Below the pieces are notes generated by a model. That model did not search any database and was not told the origin of the DNA. It saw nothing but the letters and a program-made list of their open reading frames with translations. From positions 70,900-134,899 of the forward strand of contig DYQY01000006.1 in the NCBI GenBank assembly GCA_020719045.1: a stretch of 64,000 nt of DNA, in the 5' to 3' direction. Of this stretch, positions 56,380 to 63,860 are shown in pieces. The translations under genes and the position numbers were made by a program. The DNA comes from Candidatus Termititenax sp. (GTDB lineage: Bacteria > Margulisbacteria > Riflemargulisbacteria > GWF2-35-9 > DYQY01). Positions within the stretch are counted from its first letter, which is position 1. The number at the start of each line of letters is the position of its first letter.

Positions 56380-57823
56380 TACAATACAACAAGCCATTTC
56401 CAGAGGTGAAGGGCTGACTGTGGAATTTAAAAAATGTAAATCTGTACTGAACAAAGATGTGTTTGAAAGTGTATGTGCATTTCTTAACCGTGCCGGAGGA
56501 GAACTACTTTTAGGTGTTAATGATAACGGAACAATCGAGGGGGTTAGCCCAGACGCTGTTCAGAAAATAAAAGAAGAATTTGTTACATCTATAAATAATC
56601 CACAAAAGATTAACCCACCAGTTTATTTATCTATAGAAGAAATCAAAATAGAAGGTAAGCATATTTTATATGTTTACATCCCTGAAAGCTCACAAGTTCA
56701 TTATTGCAAAGGTAAAATATATGACCGTAATGAAGACGGCGATCTAGATATAACCAACCACCAAAATATTGTAGCTAATATGTTTTTAAGAAAACAGAAG
56801 GGTCATTCCGAGAATGAAGTTTATATTCATGCTGAAATGTCAGACTTAAATCCTGAGGTTATCGACTATGCCCGTAAGTTAGCTACAGTTAGACAAAAAC
56901 AACATCCATGGGAAAACTTATCAGACCTAGAACTTCTACAGAGTGCTGGACTATATAAAAAAGATTGGGAATCTGGCAAATACGGTGTTACTTTGGGAGG
57001 CATCTTATTATTTGGTAAGGATGCAACTATTCTTTCAGTGCTTTCCCATCATCGAACAGATGCTATTTTAAGGAAAGAAAATGTTGATCGTTATGATGAC
57101 CGTGACTTTATTGAGACGAATCTTATCCATAGTTTTGACCGCCTAATTGCCTTTGGGATAAAACATTTAAATGACCCTTTTTATTTAGAAAAAGAAACTC
57201 GTATAAGTCTGCGAGATAACATCATGCGTGAAATAAGCAGTAATATTTTAATTCACAGAGAATACATGAACGCTTTTCCGGCTAAGCTAATCATAGATAA
57301 TGAGGGACTAAAAACAGAAAATGCCAATAGACCACACGGATATGGAGCTATCAATCCAAATCAATTTACACCCTTCCCTAAGAACCCAACAATTGCTAAA
57401 GTTTTTCGTGAAATTGGGCGAGCTGATGAACTTGGCTCAGGCGTTAGAAACCTTTTTAAATACTGCAAAGCCTATGCAAAAAATGACCCACAACTCGTTG
57501 AAGGAGACATTTTTAAGTTTTTTCTACCATTTACCCAGCAAGTAACCCAGCAAGTAACCCAGCAAGTAACCCAGCAAGTAAAAGAAAAGGAACTGGAGTT
57601 ACTAAAATATGCGTTTAATCCAAAGTCACGGCAAGATCTTCAAGAATTTATTGGTATAAAAGATAGAGAATATTTTAGGAATAATTACCTAAATGCTATG
57701 ATAAATCATGGGTGGTTAGCGCCAACTAACACAAGCTCATTTACAGCCCCTAATCAACAATACTATACAACAGAAGCAGGAAAAGAGATTCTTAATGAAC
57801 TCCTAGGTGGCCACGGTGAGTAA
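56366..57823 (+). CDS. AlbA_2 (Schlafen-like) ATP-binding protein within the restriction operon
   Basis: This 485-aa protein has an N-terminal AlbA_2 domain (GLTVEFKKCKSVLNKDVFESV, FLNRAGGELLLGVNDNG, residues about 13-130) and a central HATPase_c_4-type region (RDNIMREISSNILIHREYM and GRADELGSGVRNLFKYC), as in proteins often mislabelled RecG-like or transcriptional regulator. A four-fold QQVT linker (about 390-405) precedes a C-terminal winged-helix-like part. Such genes are often found between hsdM and hsdS and in phage-defence loci; their function there is not established. Control of the restriction operon or a toxin-like defence role are possibilities. It overlaps hsdM by 14 bases and hsdS by 17 and has its own site AAGGAAG six bases before ATG. 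Confidence 0.85.
   Translation: MPLINTIQQAISRGEGLTVEFKKCKSVLNKDVFESVCAFLNRAGGELLLGVNDNGTIEGVSPDAVQKIKEEFVTSINNPQKINPPVYLSIEEIKIEGKHILYVYIPESSQVHYCKGKIYDRNEDGDLDITNHQNIVANMFLRKQKGHSENEVYIHAEMSDLNPEVIDYARKLATVRQKQHPWENLSDLELLQSAGLYKKDWESGKYGVTLGGILLFGKDATILSVLSHHRTDAILRKENVDRYDDRDFIETNLIHSFDRLIAFGIKHLNDPFYLEKETRISLRDNIMREISSNILIHREYMNAFPAKLIIDNEGLKTENANRPHGYGAINPNQFTPFPKNPTIAKVFREIGRADELGSGVRNLFKYCKAYAKNDPQLVEGDIFKFFLPFTQQVTQQVTQQVTQQVKEKELELLKYAFNPKSRQDLQEFIGIKDREYFRNNYLNAMINHGWLAPTNTSSFTAPNQQYYTTEAGKEILNELLGGHGE
57533..57580 (+). repeat. four perfect 12-bp tandem repeats in the AlbA_2 gene
   Basis: The unit ACCCAGCAAGTA is repeated four times without a mismatch, encoding a T-Q-Q-V run. Since 12 is a multiple of 3, slippage changes the linker length without breaking the frame. 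Q-Q-V-T repeats at this position are a familiar feature of the family. Confidence 0.97.
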
Positions 57824-58262
57824 ATGGGAAAAGGTCAAAATCGGGGAATTTCTATTTGAAAGAAAAGGTAGATATAAACCTGATGACCAAGAAATCGCTA
57901 ACTTACAACGGATTGATAAAATAGATTTTTCAGGTAATTTTTTCTTTTCAAATAAGCCATCAAGAACAGATATGATTCTTATAAAAAACGGTGACTTGGT
58001 AATATCCGGGATAAATGTATCAAAAGGAGCAATGGGAATATATTCAGGTAGCAATGATGTCTGCGCAACCATTCATTACTCTTCTTATACCTTCGATGAA
58101 AATCAAATTGATCTAGAATACTTTAAGCGATTTTTAAAAAGTGATGAATTTACAAAATTACTCAAAGAAAATACAACGGTTCAATATGCTACTTTCTTTA
58201 CTAACAAAACAAGTATAGCAATAATCTACGATTTTTTCAATGTATGGTTTTTAATTTTGTAG
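57807..58262 (+). pseudogene. truncated type I specificity subunit (HsdS fragment)
   Basis: The 151-aa product starts at GTG (57807) inside the previous gene. It opens like an HsdS target recognition domain (KWEKVKIGEFLFERKGRYKP), followed by LIKNGDLVISGINVSKGAMG and TVQYATFFTNKT, the end of TRD1. It then runs into unrelated codons and a stop just where the central conserved helix (PP-L-x-EQ) should begin. A full HsdS is about 380-450 aa with two TRDs; even functional half-subunits keep the helix. The missing part is not found downstream to gltX. So specificity is probably lost, or supplied by another hsdS in the genome. The next 200 bases look like decayed non-coding sequence. Confidence 0.82.
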
Positions 58263-58476
58263 TCGCCATTCAACTTTAGCAAGAATGAAGACGAGACTCA
58301 AAACATCACTATCACCTCACCTTTGGCGAACCACTGTTACTGCTGCCCGTTTGTCGGGTTTGTTTCAAAAAAGGTTCGAATTTTGTACAATAGACACCGC
58401 CACTTAATAAACCCAAATGACAAATTACAAAATCCAAAAGTCAATAATCCACCAGAAATAATCGGCGAATGAGCAA
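58263..58476. other. non-coding junction between the restriction locus and gltX
   Basis: About 210 bases without a supported ORF. The composition shifts from GC-richer patches (GCTGCCCGTTTGTCGGG) to AT-rich sequence. I looked here for a copy of the tRNA-Ser 3' end that would mark an attachment site and found none beyond CCGCCA, which is too short to mean anything. It probably contains the scar of the hsdS deletion. Confidence 0.4.
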
Positions 58477-58506
58477 TTGAACTAATTAACATCTGAGGGC
58501 TATAAT
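58477..58506 (+). promoter_or_regulatory. gltX promoter giving a leaderless mRNA
   Basis: TTGAAC (58477-58482) and TATAAT (58501-58506) are 18 bases apart, the same hexamers and spacing as the tRNA-Ser promoter. The -10 ends 6 bases before the ATG, so transcription should begin at or next to the A of the start codon, and no ribosome binding site is present. Confidence 0.8.
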
Positions 58507-58512
58507 ACAGCC

Positions 58513-59727
58513 ATGATTATTACACGTTTTGCACCAAGCCCTACAGGGAACTTACATATCGGAGGAGCAAGAACAGCTCTATTTAATTACCTTTATGCAA
58601 AACATTGTAATGGCAAATTTCTTCTTCGTTTTGAAGATACTGATGCTGAACGATCCAAAGAAGAATATGCAGTACAAATAAGAGAATCTCTACGCTGGAT
58701 AGGAATAAACTGGGACAACGAAGACATCCCTTATCAATCCAAAAGGTTACATATCTATGAATCCTACAAAAATCATCTATTAGAAAAAGGTCTTGCTTAC
58801 CACAAAGACGGTGCAATATTTCTTAAAGGAAAAGACAATGTAGAGGATTTTGTTATCTGGCGATCTGACGGGATGCCAATATTCCATTTCACGGTCGTAA
58901 TAGATGACCATGAAATGAATGTTAACTGCATTATTCGTGGCGTTGACCATCTAACAAACACTGACAAACATAAAATAATCTATGATTACCTTGGTTTTCC
59001 TAAACCAGAGTGGTTTCACATCCCACTAATTGTTGATGAAAACAACAAACCTCTAAGTAAACGTAGAGATGATGCTAGCGTTACCTTTTACCAAGAAAAA
59101 GAATACCTACCAGAAGCGGTTATGAATTACTTAGCAAGACTAGGATGGGGACATGAAAATCAAGAAATATTCTCTGAACAAGAATTAATATCAATGTTTG
59201 ATGTACATAAAGTGTCCAAAAATCCAGCTAAAATAGACCTTAAGAAACTTAACTGGTTAAACGCACAATATATTAGCAAAGCGGAACCATCTTTTTTCAC
59301 AAAATATTCTAAATATCAAAACATTCAAAAAGCTGTAGACCATGCTACCCGCTCTGAAATATGCAAAGAATGCATGAAGAAACTACAAGCAAAAGCATTT
59401 AGCCTTGAGGAACTAAATGGGCTTCTTGCTCCTTTTGTTAATGATTTTCTTGCAGATGAGAATCTTCTTAACGAGCATAAGGTTTTTATATTAAGCCTTT
59501 TACCTCAAATCAAAAAAACTCTTGAGAACATTCCACAAGATAAATGGACAGAACATGAAATAGACGAAAAACTAAGTCAACTAGTTGAAAATAATAGTAT
59601 TACATTTAAAGATATCGCTATGCCTCTAAGAGAAATAATGACTGGTCAAAAAAAGTCACTCGGCATAGGAGAAATACTTTTCTATTTAGGTAGAAAGACA
59701 GTACTAAGTAGATTACATATACTTTAA
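58513..59727 (+). CDS. gltX: glutamyl-tRNA synthetase (compact form)
   Basis: This class I synthetase charges tRNA-Glu (and, if non-discriminating, tRNA-Gln). The HIGH signature is FAPSPTGNLHIGGARTA (residues 6-22) and the KMSKS equivalent is PLSKRRDD (about 180). RFEDTD, FVIWRSDGMPIFHFTVVIDDHEM and CIIRGVDHLTNT are further family motifs. At 404 aa it is about 60-90 residues shorter than usual. The missing residues lie in the connective region after LLEKGLAYHKD, where other enzymes have a zinc-binding or extended loop, and in the C-terminal helical part; the normal ending (LGRKTVLSRL) is present, so it is compact, not broken. Translation is probably leaderless. Confidence 0.95.
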   Translation: MIITRFAPSPTGNLHIGGARTALFNYLYAKHCNGKFLLRFEDTDAERSKEEYAVQIRESLRWIGINWDNEDIPYQSKRLHIYESYKNHLLEKGLAYHKDGAIFLKGKDNVEDFVIWRSDGMPIFHFTVVIDDHEMNVNCIIRGVDHLTNTDKHKIIYDYLGFPKPEWFHIPLIVDENNKPLSKRRDDASVTFYQEKEYLPEAVMNYLARLGWGHENQEIFSEQELISMFDVHKVSKNPAKIDLKKLNWLNAQYISKAEPSFFTKYSKYQNIQKAVDHATRSEICKECMKKLQAKAFSLEELNGLLAPFVNDFLADENLLNEHKVFILSLLPQIKKTLENIPQDKWTEHEIDEKLSQLVENNSITFKDIAMPLREIMTGQKKSLGIGEILFYLGRKTVLSRLHIL

Positions 59728-59999
59728 TTTTTTAATTATTCTTTAAACGCAAATTTTTTTGTTAGTGAGAATAACATAGCTATTAAAAAGTAAACTTTTT
59801 GATTCTTTTTCATAAGGGCTTCCGTAGCCCTTATGAACCCCTCGTCCCTTCGCAACTCACTTCATTAAAATCTGGAATATTTCTTGTCACCTTGTAAGCT
59901 CATGCCATTTTCAAGAGTTAACATTCAACCTGCAGGCAGATTTAAAAAAGAAATAATTACTCCACTTTCTCCAAAAAATCCTTGGCTAAACTGGTTTTA
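59728..59999. other. convergent intergenic region between gltX and the thioesterase gene
   Basis: No ORF is supported. It holds a weak AT-rich hairpin (AAAAAGT-AA-ACTTTTT, 59785-59800) shortly followed by a further T-rich run, which may end gltX transcription, and a strong 12-bp hairpin listed separately. Confidence 0.5.
59809..59837. terminator. 12-bp perfect hairpin between convergent genes, atypical terminator
   Basis: TTCATAAGGGCT and AGCCCTTATGAA pair perfectly around TCCGT. The placement between two converging genes suggests a bidirectional terminator, but neither strand has the usual downstream T-run, so it could instead be an intergenic repeat element or an mRNA-stabilising hairpin. 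Confidence 0.5.
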
Positions 60000-60413
60000 C
60001 TAAAATATAGAATCTTTTTTCACATAAGCTGTTCCTTGAAAAACAGCAATCAGTTCATCTTTTTGATTAGTAACTTTTACTTCATAAGTACCAATAGTTC
60101 TTCCCCTTGAAACCTCTTTTGCTTCAGCAGTAAGCACATCGCCAGCAAACCCTGGCTTTAAATAATTAATATAATTGTTCATCCCAACAGAAACATATCC
60201 ATGAGAGTTGCTTGCAAGCGCAAAAGCCAAATCTGCAAGCGTAAAAATCGCACCACCTTGCACACTTCGAACACCGTTTAAATGACGCTCCTGCGCAATC
60301 ATCTTAGCTTTGCCATAGCCTTCTGACACATCAACTATTGTCATGCCGTTGCTTCTAGCAAAGTCGTCATGAATAAAAAAATCTTTTAATACCTGTTTCT
60401 TTGTCTCATGCAT
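60000..60413 (-). CDS. hot-dog fold acyl-CoA thioesterase, PaaI family
   Basis: This 137-aa single hot-dog domain has the PaaI signature VQGGAIFTLADLAFALASN, then SVGMNNYINYLKP and RTIGTYEVKVTNQKDELIAVFQGTAYVK. Family members hydrolyse aryl- or acyl-CoA thioesters; the substrate here is unknown. In the active-site loop the usual HGG is QGG, a change seen in some family members, so activity is likely but not certain. The ATG at 60413 has no ribosome binding site; TACAAT ends 6 bases upstream, so the mRNA is probably leaderless. It diverges from nadC across only 31 bases. Confidence 0.87.
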   Translation of the reverse strand: MHETKKQVLKDFFIHDDFARSNGMTIVDVSEGYGKAKMIAQERHLNGVRSVQGGAIFTLADLAFALASNSHGYVSVGMNNYINYLKPGFAGDVLTAEAKEVSRGRTIGTYEVKVTNQKDELIAVFQGTAYVKKDSIF

Positions 60414-60419
60414 ACTTTT

Positions 60420-60437
60420 ATTGTATCATGTTATACT
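60420..60437. promoter_or_regulatory. face-to-face -10 elements for the thioesterase gene and nadC
   Basis: On the minus strand TACAAT (60420-60425) ends 6 bases before the thioesterase ATG. On the plus strand TATACT (60432-60437) ends 7 bases before the nadC ATG. The -35 regions would lie inside the opposite gene's start and are poor matches (no TTG core). So the promoters overlap, if both are real. Confidence 0.45.
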
Positions 60438-60444
60438 AATTTTT

Positions 60445-61308
60445 ATGGATAACTTGATGCAAGAAATAAAAATATCAGTAAAAACAGCGCTGGAAGAAGA
60501 CATTGGCTCTGGCGACATTACCACGCTACTAACCATGCCAAACAATGAATTCTGCTCCGCAAAAATAATAGCTAAAGAATCTGGGGTAATCAGTGGGATG
60601 CTTCCTGTTAAGTACATCATTAATGAATTTTCTATTCTACAATACTCTATTTTGAAGAATGACGGCGACTCAGTGAAAAAAGGTGATGTTGTTTTGGAGC
60701 TTCAAGGCCACTGTCATGAAATACTAAAGCTTGAAAGAACAATTCTAAACTATCTTCAACAACTGAGCGGAACAGCATCGCTTACAAAAAAATATGTTAA
60801 CATCGTCGAACCATATTCCGTTAAGATTCTTGATACCAGGAAAACCATTCCTGGCTTAAGATATCTACAAAAAAAAGCAGTTACTGATGGCGGCGGAGAG
60901 AACCATAGAATTGGTCTGTTTGATGCTATTTTAATTAAAGAAAACCATATTAAGGCCGCAGGTAGTATAAAAAAAGCGATTCAAAATATTAAAAAATCTG
61001 AAGCATATGCTACTTTAAAAAATATAAACGGTTTCTTTTTAGAAATAGAAACTGAAACTTTTGAAGAGGTACAGGAAGCTTGTCTAGAAAGCCCTGACAT
61101 CATAATGCTAGACGATATGAATGATAGCGTTACTCAAAAATGCATAAATTTTATTAAACTTAACTACCCAAACATAAAAACTGAAATATCTGGCGGAGTT
61201 AATGAAGCAAATTTAGAAAAAAAAGCCCAACTTAGGCCTAATAGAATTAGTGTTGGCGGTATAACTAACTCAGCCAAAACATTAGACCTCTCACTTTTAT
61301 TATCTTAA
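60445..61308 (+). CDS. nadC: nicotinate-nucleotide pyrophosphorylase (quinolinate phosphoribosyltransferase)
   Basis: NadC makes nicotinate mononucleotide from quinolinate and PRPP in de novo NAD synthesis. Motifs: EEDIGSGDITT, LQGHCHEILKLERTILNYLQ with LSGTAS, DTRKTIPGLRYLQKKAVTDGGGENHRIGLFDA (PRPP and quinolinate site), ILIKENH, IMLDDM, and EISGGV with RISVGGIT at the phosphate-binding end. I take ATG 60445 (MDNLMQEIK, 287 aa, normal length) instead of the track's TTG at 60421, because the region between contains the likely -10 TATACT and no ribosome binding site. nadA and nadB are not in the window. The 3' end leaves about 40 bases before the next leaderless gene. Confidence 0.95.
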   Translation: MDNLMQEIKISVKTALEEDIGSGDITTLLTMPNNEFCSAKIIAKESGVISGMLPVKYIINEFSILQYSILKNDGDSVKKGDVVLELQGHCHEILKLERTILNYLQQLSGTASLTKKYVNIVEPYSVKILDTRKTIPGLRYLQKKAVTDGGGENHRIGLFDAILIKENHIKAAGSIKKAIQNIKKSEAYATLKNINGFFLEIETETFEEVQEACLESPDIIMLDDMNDSVTQKCINFIKLNYPNIKTEISGGVNEANLEKKAQLRPNRISVGGITNSAKTLDLSLLLS

Positions 61309-61313
61309 ATGCT

Positions 61314-61342
61314 TTTACAACACTCCTTTAATTAAGTAAAAT
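61314..61342 (+). promoter_or_regulatory. promoter of the formyltransferase-ROK unit, leaderless
   Basis: TTTACA (61314-61319), 17 bases, then TAAAAT (61337-61342), ending 6 bases before the ATG at 61349. There is no ribosome binding site. The geometry equals that of gltX. Confidence 0.7.
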
Positions 61343-61348
61343 CAGACT

Positions 61349-62272
61349 ATGCGTATATTAATGTTTGGAATGACCCAGCTTGCGGTTAAAGGGCTTAAGC
61401 ATTTAATCTCCATAAATGAAAAACCTGTTGGGTTTGTTATTGTTCCTATTGCTAACCAAGACATAGAAACACTGAAGCAACTCTGTAAAGAAAACTCCAT
61501 CCCAATATACTGCTTTGAACACATTAATAACCACGAGTTCATTACTATTGTAAAAAATGAACTTAAACCTGACCTTATCCTAACCTACACCTTCCCACAA
61601 AAACTAGGAGAACAACTGTTGTCTACTGCTAAACTTGGAATCAACATGCACCCTGCTTTACTCCCAGCTTACCGTGGCTCTAATCCATACTTCTGGACAA
61701 TTGCTAACGGCGAAACAAAAACAGGCATAACTTATCATTATCTAACCAGTGAATTTGATGCTGGAGATATTATCCTGCAAGAAGAAATTCCAATCCAACC
61801 AAGAGATACTTGCGGCTTGGTGCTACACAAGCAAGAAACAGTGGCTGCTAATATGCTTGATAAGCTACTTGAACTAATCAAAACCAACTCAATTACGTCA
61901 ACTCCACAACCAAAAGGAGACTTTCCCAAGGCACCAAAACCATACCTTAACGAAACATTTATTCACTGGGAATGGCCATCGAAGAAAATAATAGACAGAA
62001 TTAGAGCTCTTAACCCATTTAATGGGGCTTTAGCTCAATACAAAAACCAGCTTGTTGCCATTTATGAAGCATCGGAGACTCACTTCTATGGTACAGGAAA
62101 AGAAGAAAACGGGGAAACCGTTGGTCTTACCCCAGAAGGACCTATGATAAAATGTAGTAATGGTGCGATAATTATACGAATTCTTGCTGTAGGAAAAAAA
62201 TATTTACTTTCCGGCGGTGATTTTATAGAATACGAAAAAGTAATGATTGGAGATAAATTTATAGCATGGTGA
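61349..62272 (+). CDS. methionyl-tRNA formyltransferase-like protein
   Basis: This 307-aa protein has an N10-formyl-tetrahydrofolate-dependent transferase domain and an FMT C-terminal-like domain (from about 205). The catalytic Asn/His are in GINMHPALLPAYRG (about 97-110) and the Asp in EFDAGDIIL. The length equals Fmt (about 310). However the loop after YRG reads SNPYFWTIANGETKTG where true Fmt has GAAP, so it could be a formyltransferase for a sugar nucleotide or another amine. No def gene stands beside it, although fmt is often paired with def. It overlaps the ROK kinase by 7 bases, forming an operon, and is probably translated without a leader. Confidence 0.8.
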   Translation: MRILMFGMTQLAVKGLKHLISINEKPVGFVIVPIANQDIETLKQLCKENSIPIYCFEHINNHEFITIVKNELKPDLILTYTFPQKLGEQLLSTAKLGINMHPALLPAYRGSNPYFWTIANGETKTGITYHYLTSEFDAGDIILQEEIPIQPRDTCGLVLHKQETVAANMLDKLLELIKTNSITSTPQPKGDFPKAPKPYLNETFIHWEWPSKKIIDRIRALNPFNGALAQYKNQLVAIYEASETHFYGTGKEENGETVGLTPEGPMIKCSNGAIIIRILAVGKKYLLSGGDFIEYEKVMIGDKFIAW

Positions 62273-63168
62273 AAAACTACTTAGCACTCGATATTGGTGG
62301 AACAAAAATACTTGGAGCTATTATTTCTGATAAAAAAATATTAGCAAAAGAAAAAATCAAAACAACTTCATCTCAAGACCAAGAAGAGGTTTATGGAAGA
62401 ATAAAAAACGTTATTACTACTTTGCTAAAAAAAGTTCCAAACATTGATGGTATTGGGATAGGAATTCCTGGCAGAGTTAACGAAGAAGGCGTAATAACCT
62501 TTTCTCCAAACTTACCATTTGAAAACTTCCATTTAAAAAACAAACTTCAAGAAGATTTCGGTGTAACAAATATTGTAATCGACAACGACGTTAACGTTGG
62601 CATGCTAGGGGAGCAATGGATTGGCGCTGCTGCTGGACATGCAAACGTTTTAGGAATCTTTGTCGGGACAGGGATTGGAGGAGCAGTTATCATTAACAAT
62701 AAGCTTCTTCGTGGAGCACAAAGCATAGCTGGTGAAGTTGGCCACATGAAACTTTCTTTTGACGGACCAAAATGCAACTGTGGAGAAAAAGGTTGCCTAG
62801 AAGCTTACTCTTCTAAAATTGCTATGCAAAGATACATGGAAGAACAAGGAATGAAGTTTGACTCTATCCTAAAAAGCTCAGTATTAAAAAATGGCATTGC
62901 TGAACAAAATAAAACCATAAAAGATGCAATAAAAAAATCAGCAAACTATTTAGGAGAAGCAATCGGAAGCTTAGTAAATTGCCTTGACCCTGATGTTGTG
63001 GTTCTTGGCGGTGGAGTATCAACAGCAATTGGTGAATATATGCTTAAAACTATAGAACCTGTCGCTAATGCTCGTGCACTAGTTAAGCCAAACATTAAAC
63101 TATCTGTTCTTGGTGATGAAGCGGGACTATTCGGGGCTGTTAAACTACTTCTTTCTGATAACAAATAA
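62266..63168 (+). CDS. ROK-family sugar kinase (glucokinase-like)
   Basis: This 300-aa ROK protein phosphorylates glucose or a related hexose with ATP in the cytoplasm. LALDIGGTKILGAI (residues 4-17) is the phosphate-binding loop; GIGIGIPGRV, FVGTGIGGAVIINNKLLRGA and GEVGHMKL follow, the last with the sugar- and zinc-binding E and H. CNCGEKGCLE (about 169) is the ROK zinc motif, and VVVLGGGVS the adenosine site. It has no N-terminal winged helix, so it is a kinase and not a ROK repressor. The substrate could also be N-acetylmannosamine or fructose. ATG overlaps the preceding stop by 7 bases, so translation is coupled. Its 3' end overlaps the pseudopilin gene on the opposite strand by 24 bases. 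Confidence 0.92.
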   Translation: MVKNYLALDIGGTKILGAIISDKKILAKEKIKTTSSQDQEEVYGRIKNVITTLLKKVPNIDGIGIGIPGRVNEEGVITFSPNLPFENFHLKNKLQEDFGVTNIVIDNDVNVGMLGEQWIGAAAGHANVLGIFVGTGIGGAVIINNKLLRGAQSIAGEVGHMKLSFDGPKCNCGEKGCLEAYSSKIAMQRYMEEQGMKFDSILKSSVLKNGIAEQNKTIKDAIKKSANYLGEAIGSLVNCLDPDVVVLGGGVSTAIGEYMLKTIEPVANARALVKPNIKLSVLGDEAGLFGAVKLLLSDNK

Positions 63169-63447
63169 CGAGCTAAATACGTTATCACTGACAACCTTTA
63201 CTTTATAATGGGTTTCATCCATGACTTCAGTTACAAGCCTTGGAGATGCCATTACATCGAACATACCGACTGTCATGGCCAAATAATAATCTTGCTTTAA
63301 TAAGTCTATCTTCTTTTGTTCCTTAACTATCCTATCTGTTGTCTTTAGGATTTTTGTTTCAAACAAATAAAAGGAACCCCCAAAAGAGCTCACTACAATA
63401 ATAAAAACCATCAACTCAAAAAGCAAAAAACCTTTCCTTCTTACCAC
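63145..63447 (-). CDS. type II secretion / type IV pilus minor pseudopilin
   Basis: This 100-aa protein starts MVRRKG, then FLLFELMVFIIVVSSFGGSFYLF: a short basic leader ending in Gly, a Phe at +1, Glu at +5 and a hydrophobic helix, the class III signal processed by prepilin peptidase. The rest is short and charged, with no recognisable head domain. It overlaps the upstream pseudopilin gene by 7 bases and completes a set with prepilin peptidase. At 100 aa it is shorter than most pseudopilins, resembling GspI-type minor subunits. It is inner-membrane inserted, with its head in the periplasm. It converges with, and overlaps, the ROK kinase gene. Confidence 0.75.
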   Translation of the reverse strand: MVRRKGFLLFELMVFIIVVSSFGGSFYLFETKILKTTDRIVKEQKKIDLLKQDYYLAMTVGMFDVMASPRLVTEVMDETHYKVKVVSDNVFSSLFVIRKK

Positions 63448-63860
63448 AAACGTATCCTGCCAGTTGAAGGGTCTATTGTTATCTTTCTCGTTTTTTTGCC
63501 ACTTATTAGTGTAATAGTTTTGCCTTGCTTTGGTCTAATCTGCTCATTAAATTCTACACTATCACCCTGAACCTTGATGTGTTTTGGCATTGCTCTTTGT
63601 TTTAACACTACATTATCTTCTATGTCTATAATTTGATAATTACTAGTTAGCATCTCCCAACGAACATCTCTACTGTATATTTCGGCAGTACTCTGAGCGT
63701 TCTTTAGATAGTGATGCAAAAGCTCTGCCTCATTGTTTAAACTTAAGCTTGTTAATACTGACTTATACATAAAAAGTCCACCGGCAGTAATAACGGCAAT
63801 AATGGCTATCGTCAAAACAAGCTCAGATAATGCCACTCCTTGTCTTTTAATTAACTTCAT
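63441..63860 (-). CDS. GspH-like minor pseudopilin
   Basis: This 139-aa protein starts MKLIKRQG, then VALSELVLTIAIIAVITAGG: a prepilin peptidase site after Gly with Glu at +5 and a hydrophobic N-terminal helix. The rest (NNEAELLHHYLKNAQSTAEIYSRDV, then beta-rich sequence ending TIDPSTGRIRLW) matches the layout of GspH/FimT proteins, where early helix residues pack as in L-x-x-A-x-x-x-A. GGAGGA stands eight bases before ATG, and that ATG overlaps the stop of the prepilin peptidase gene (ATGA). It is part of a type II secretion or competence pseudopilus assembled in the inner membrane. Confidence 0.82.
   Translation of the reverse strand: MKLIKRQGVALSELVLTIAIIAVITAGGLFMYKSVLTSLSLNNEAELLHHYLKNAQSTAEIYSRDVRWEMLTSNYQIIDIEDNVVLKQRAMPKHIKVQGDSVEFNEQIRPKQGKTITLISGKKTRKITIDPSTGRIRLW

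Noticed and set aside
58263-58512. Attachment site duplicate of the tRNA-Ser 3' end
   Set aside because: No copy of the T-arm and acceptor sequence was seen; the shared CCGCCA is too short to be meaningful.
60421-60444. TTG 60421 as the nadC start
   Set aside because: The extra codons overlap the probable -10 element and do not match the family N-terminus; ATG 60445 gives a normal length.
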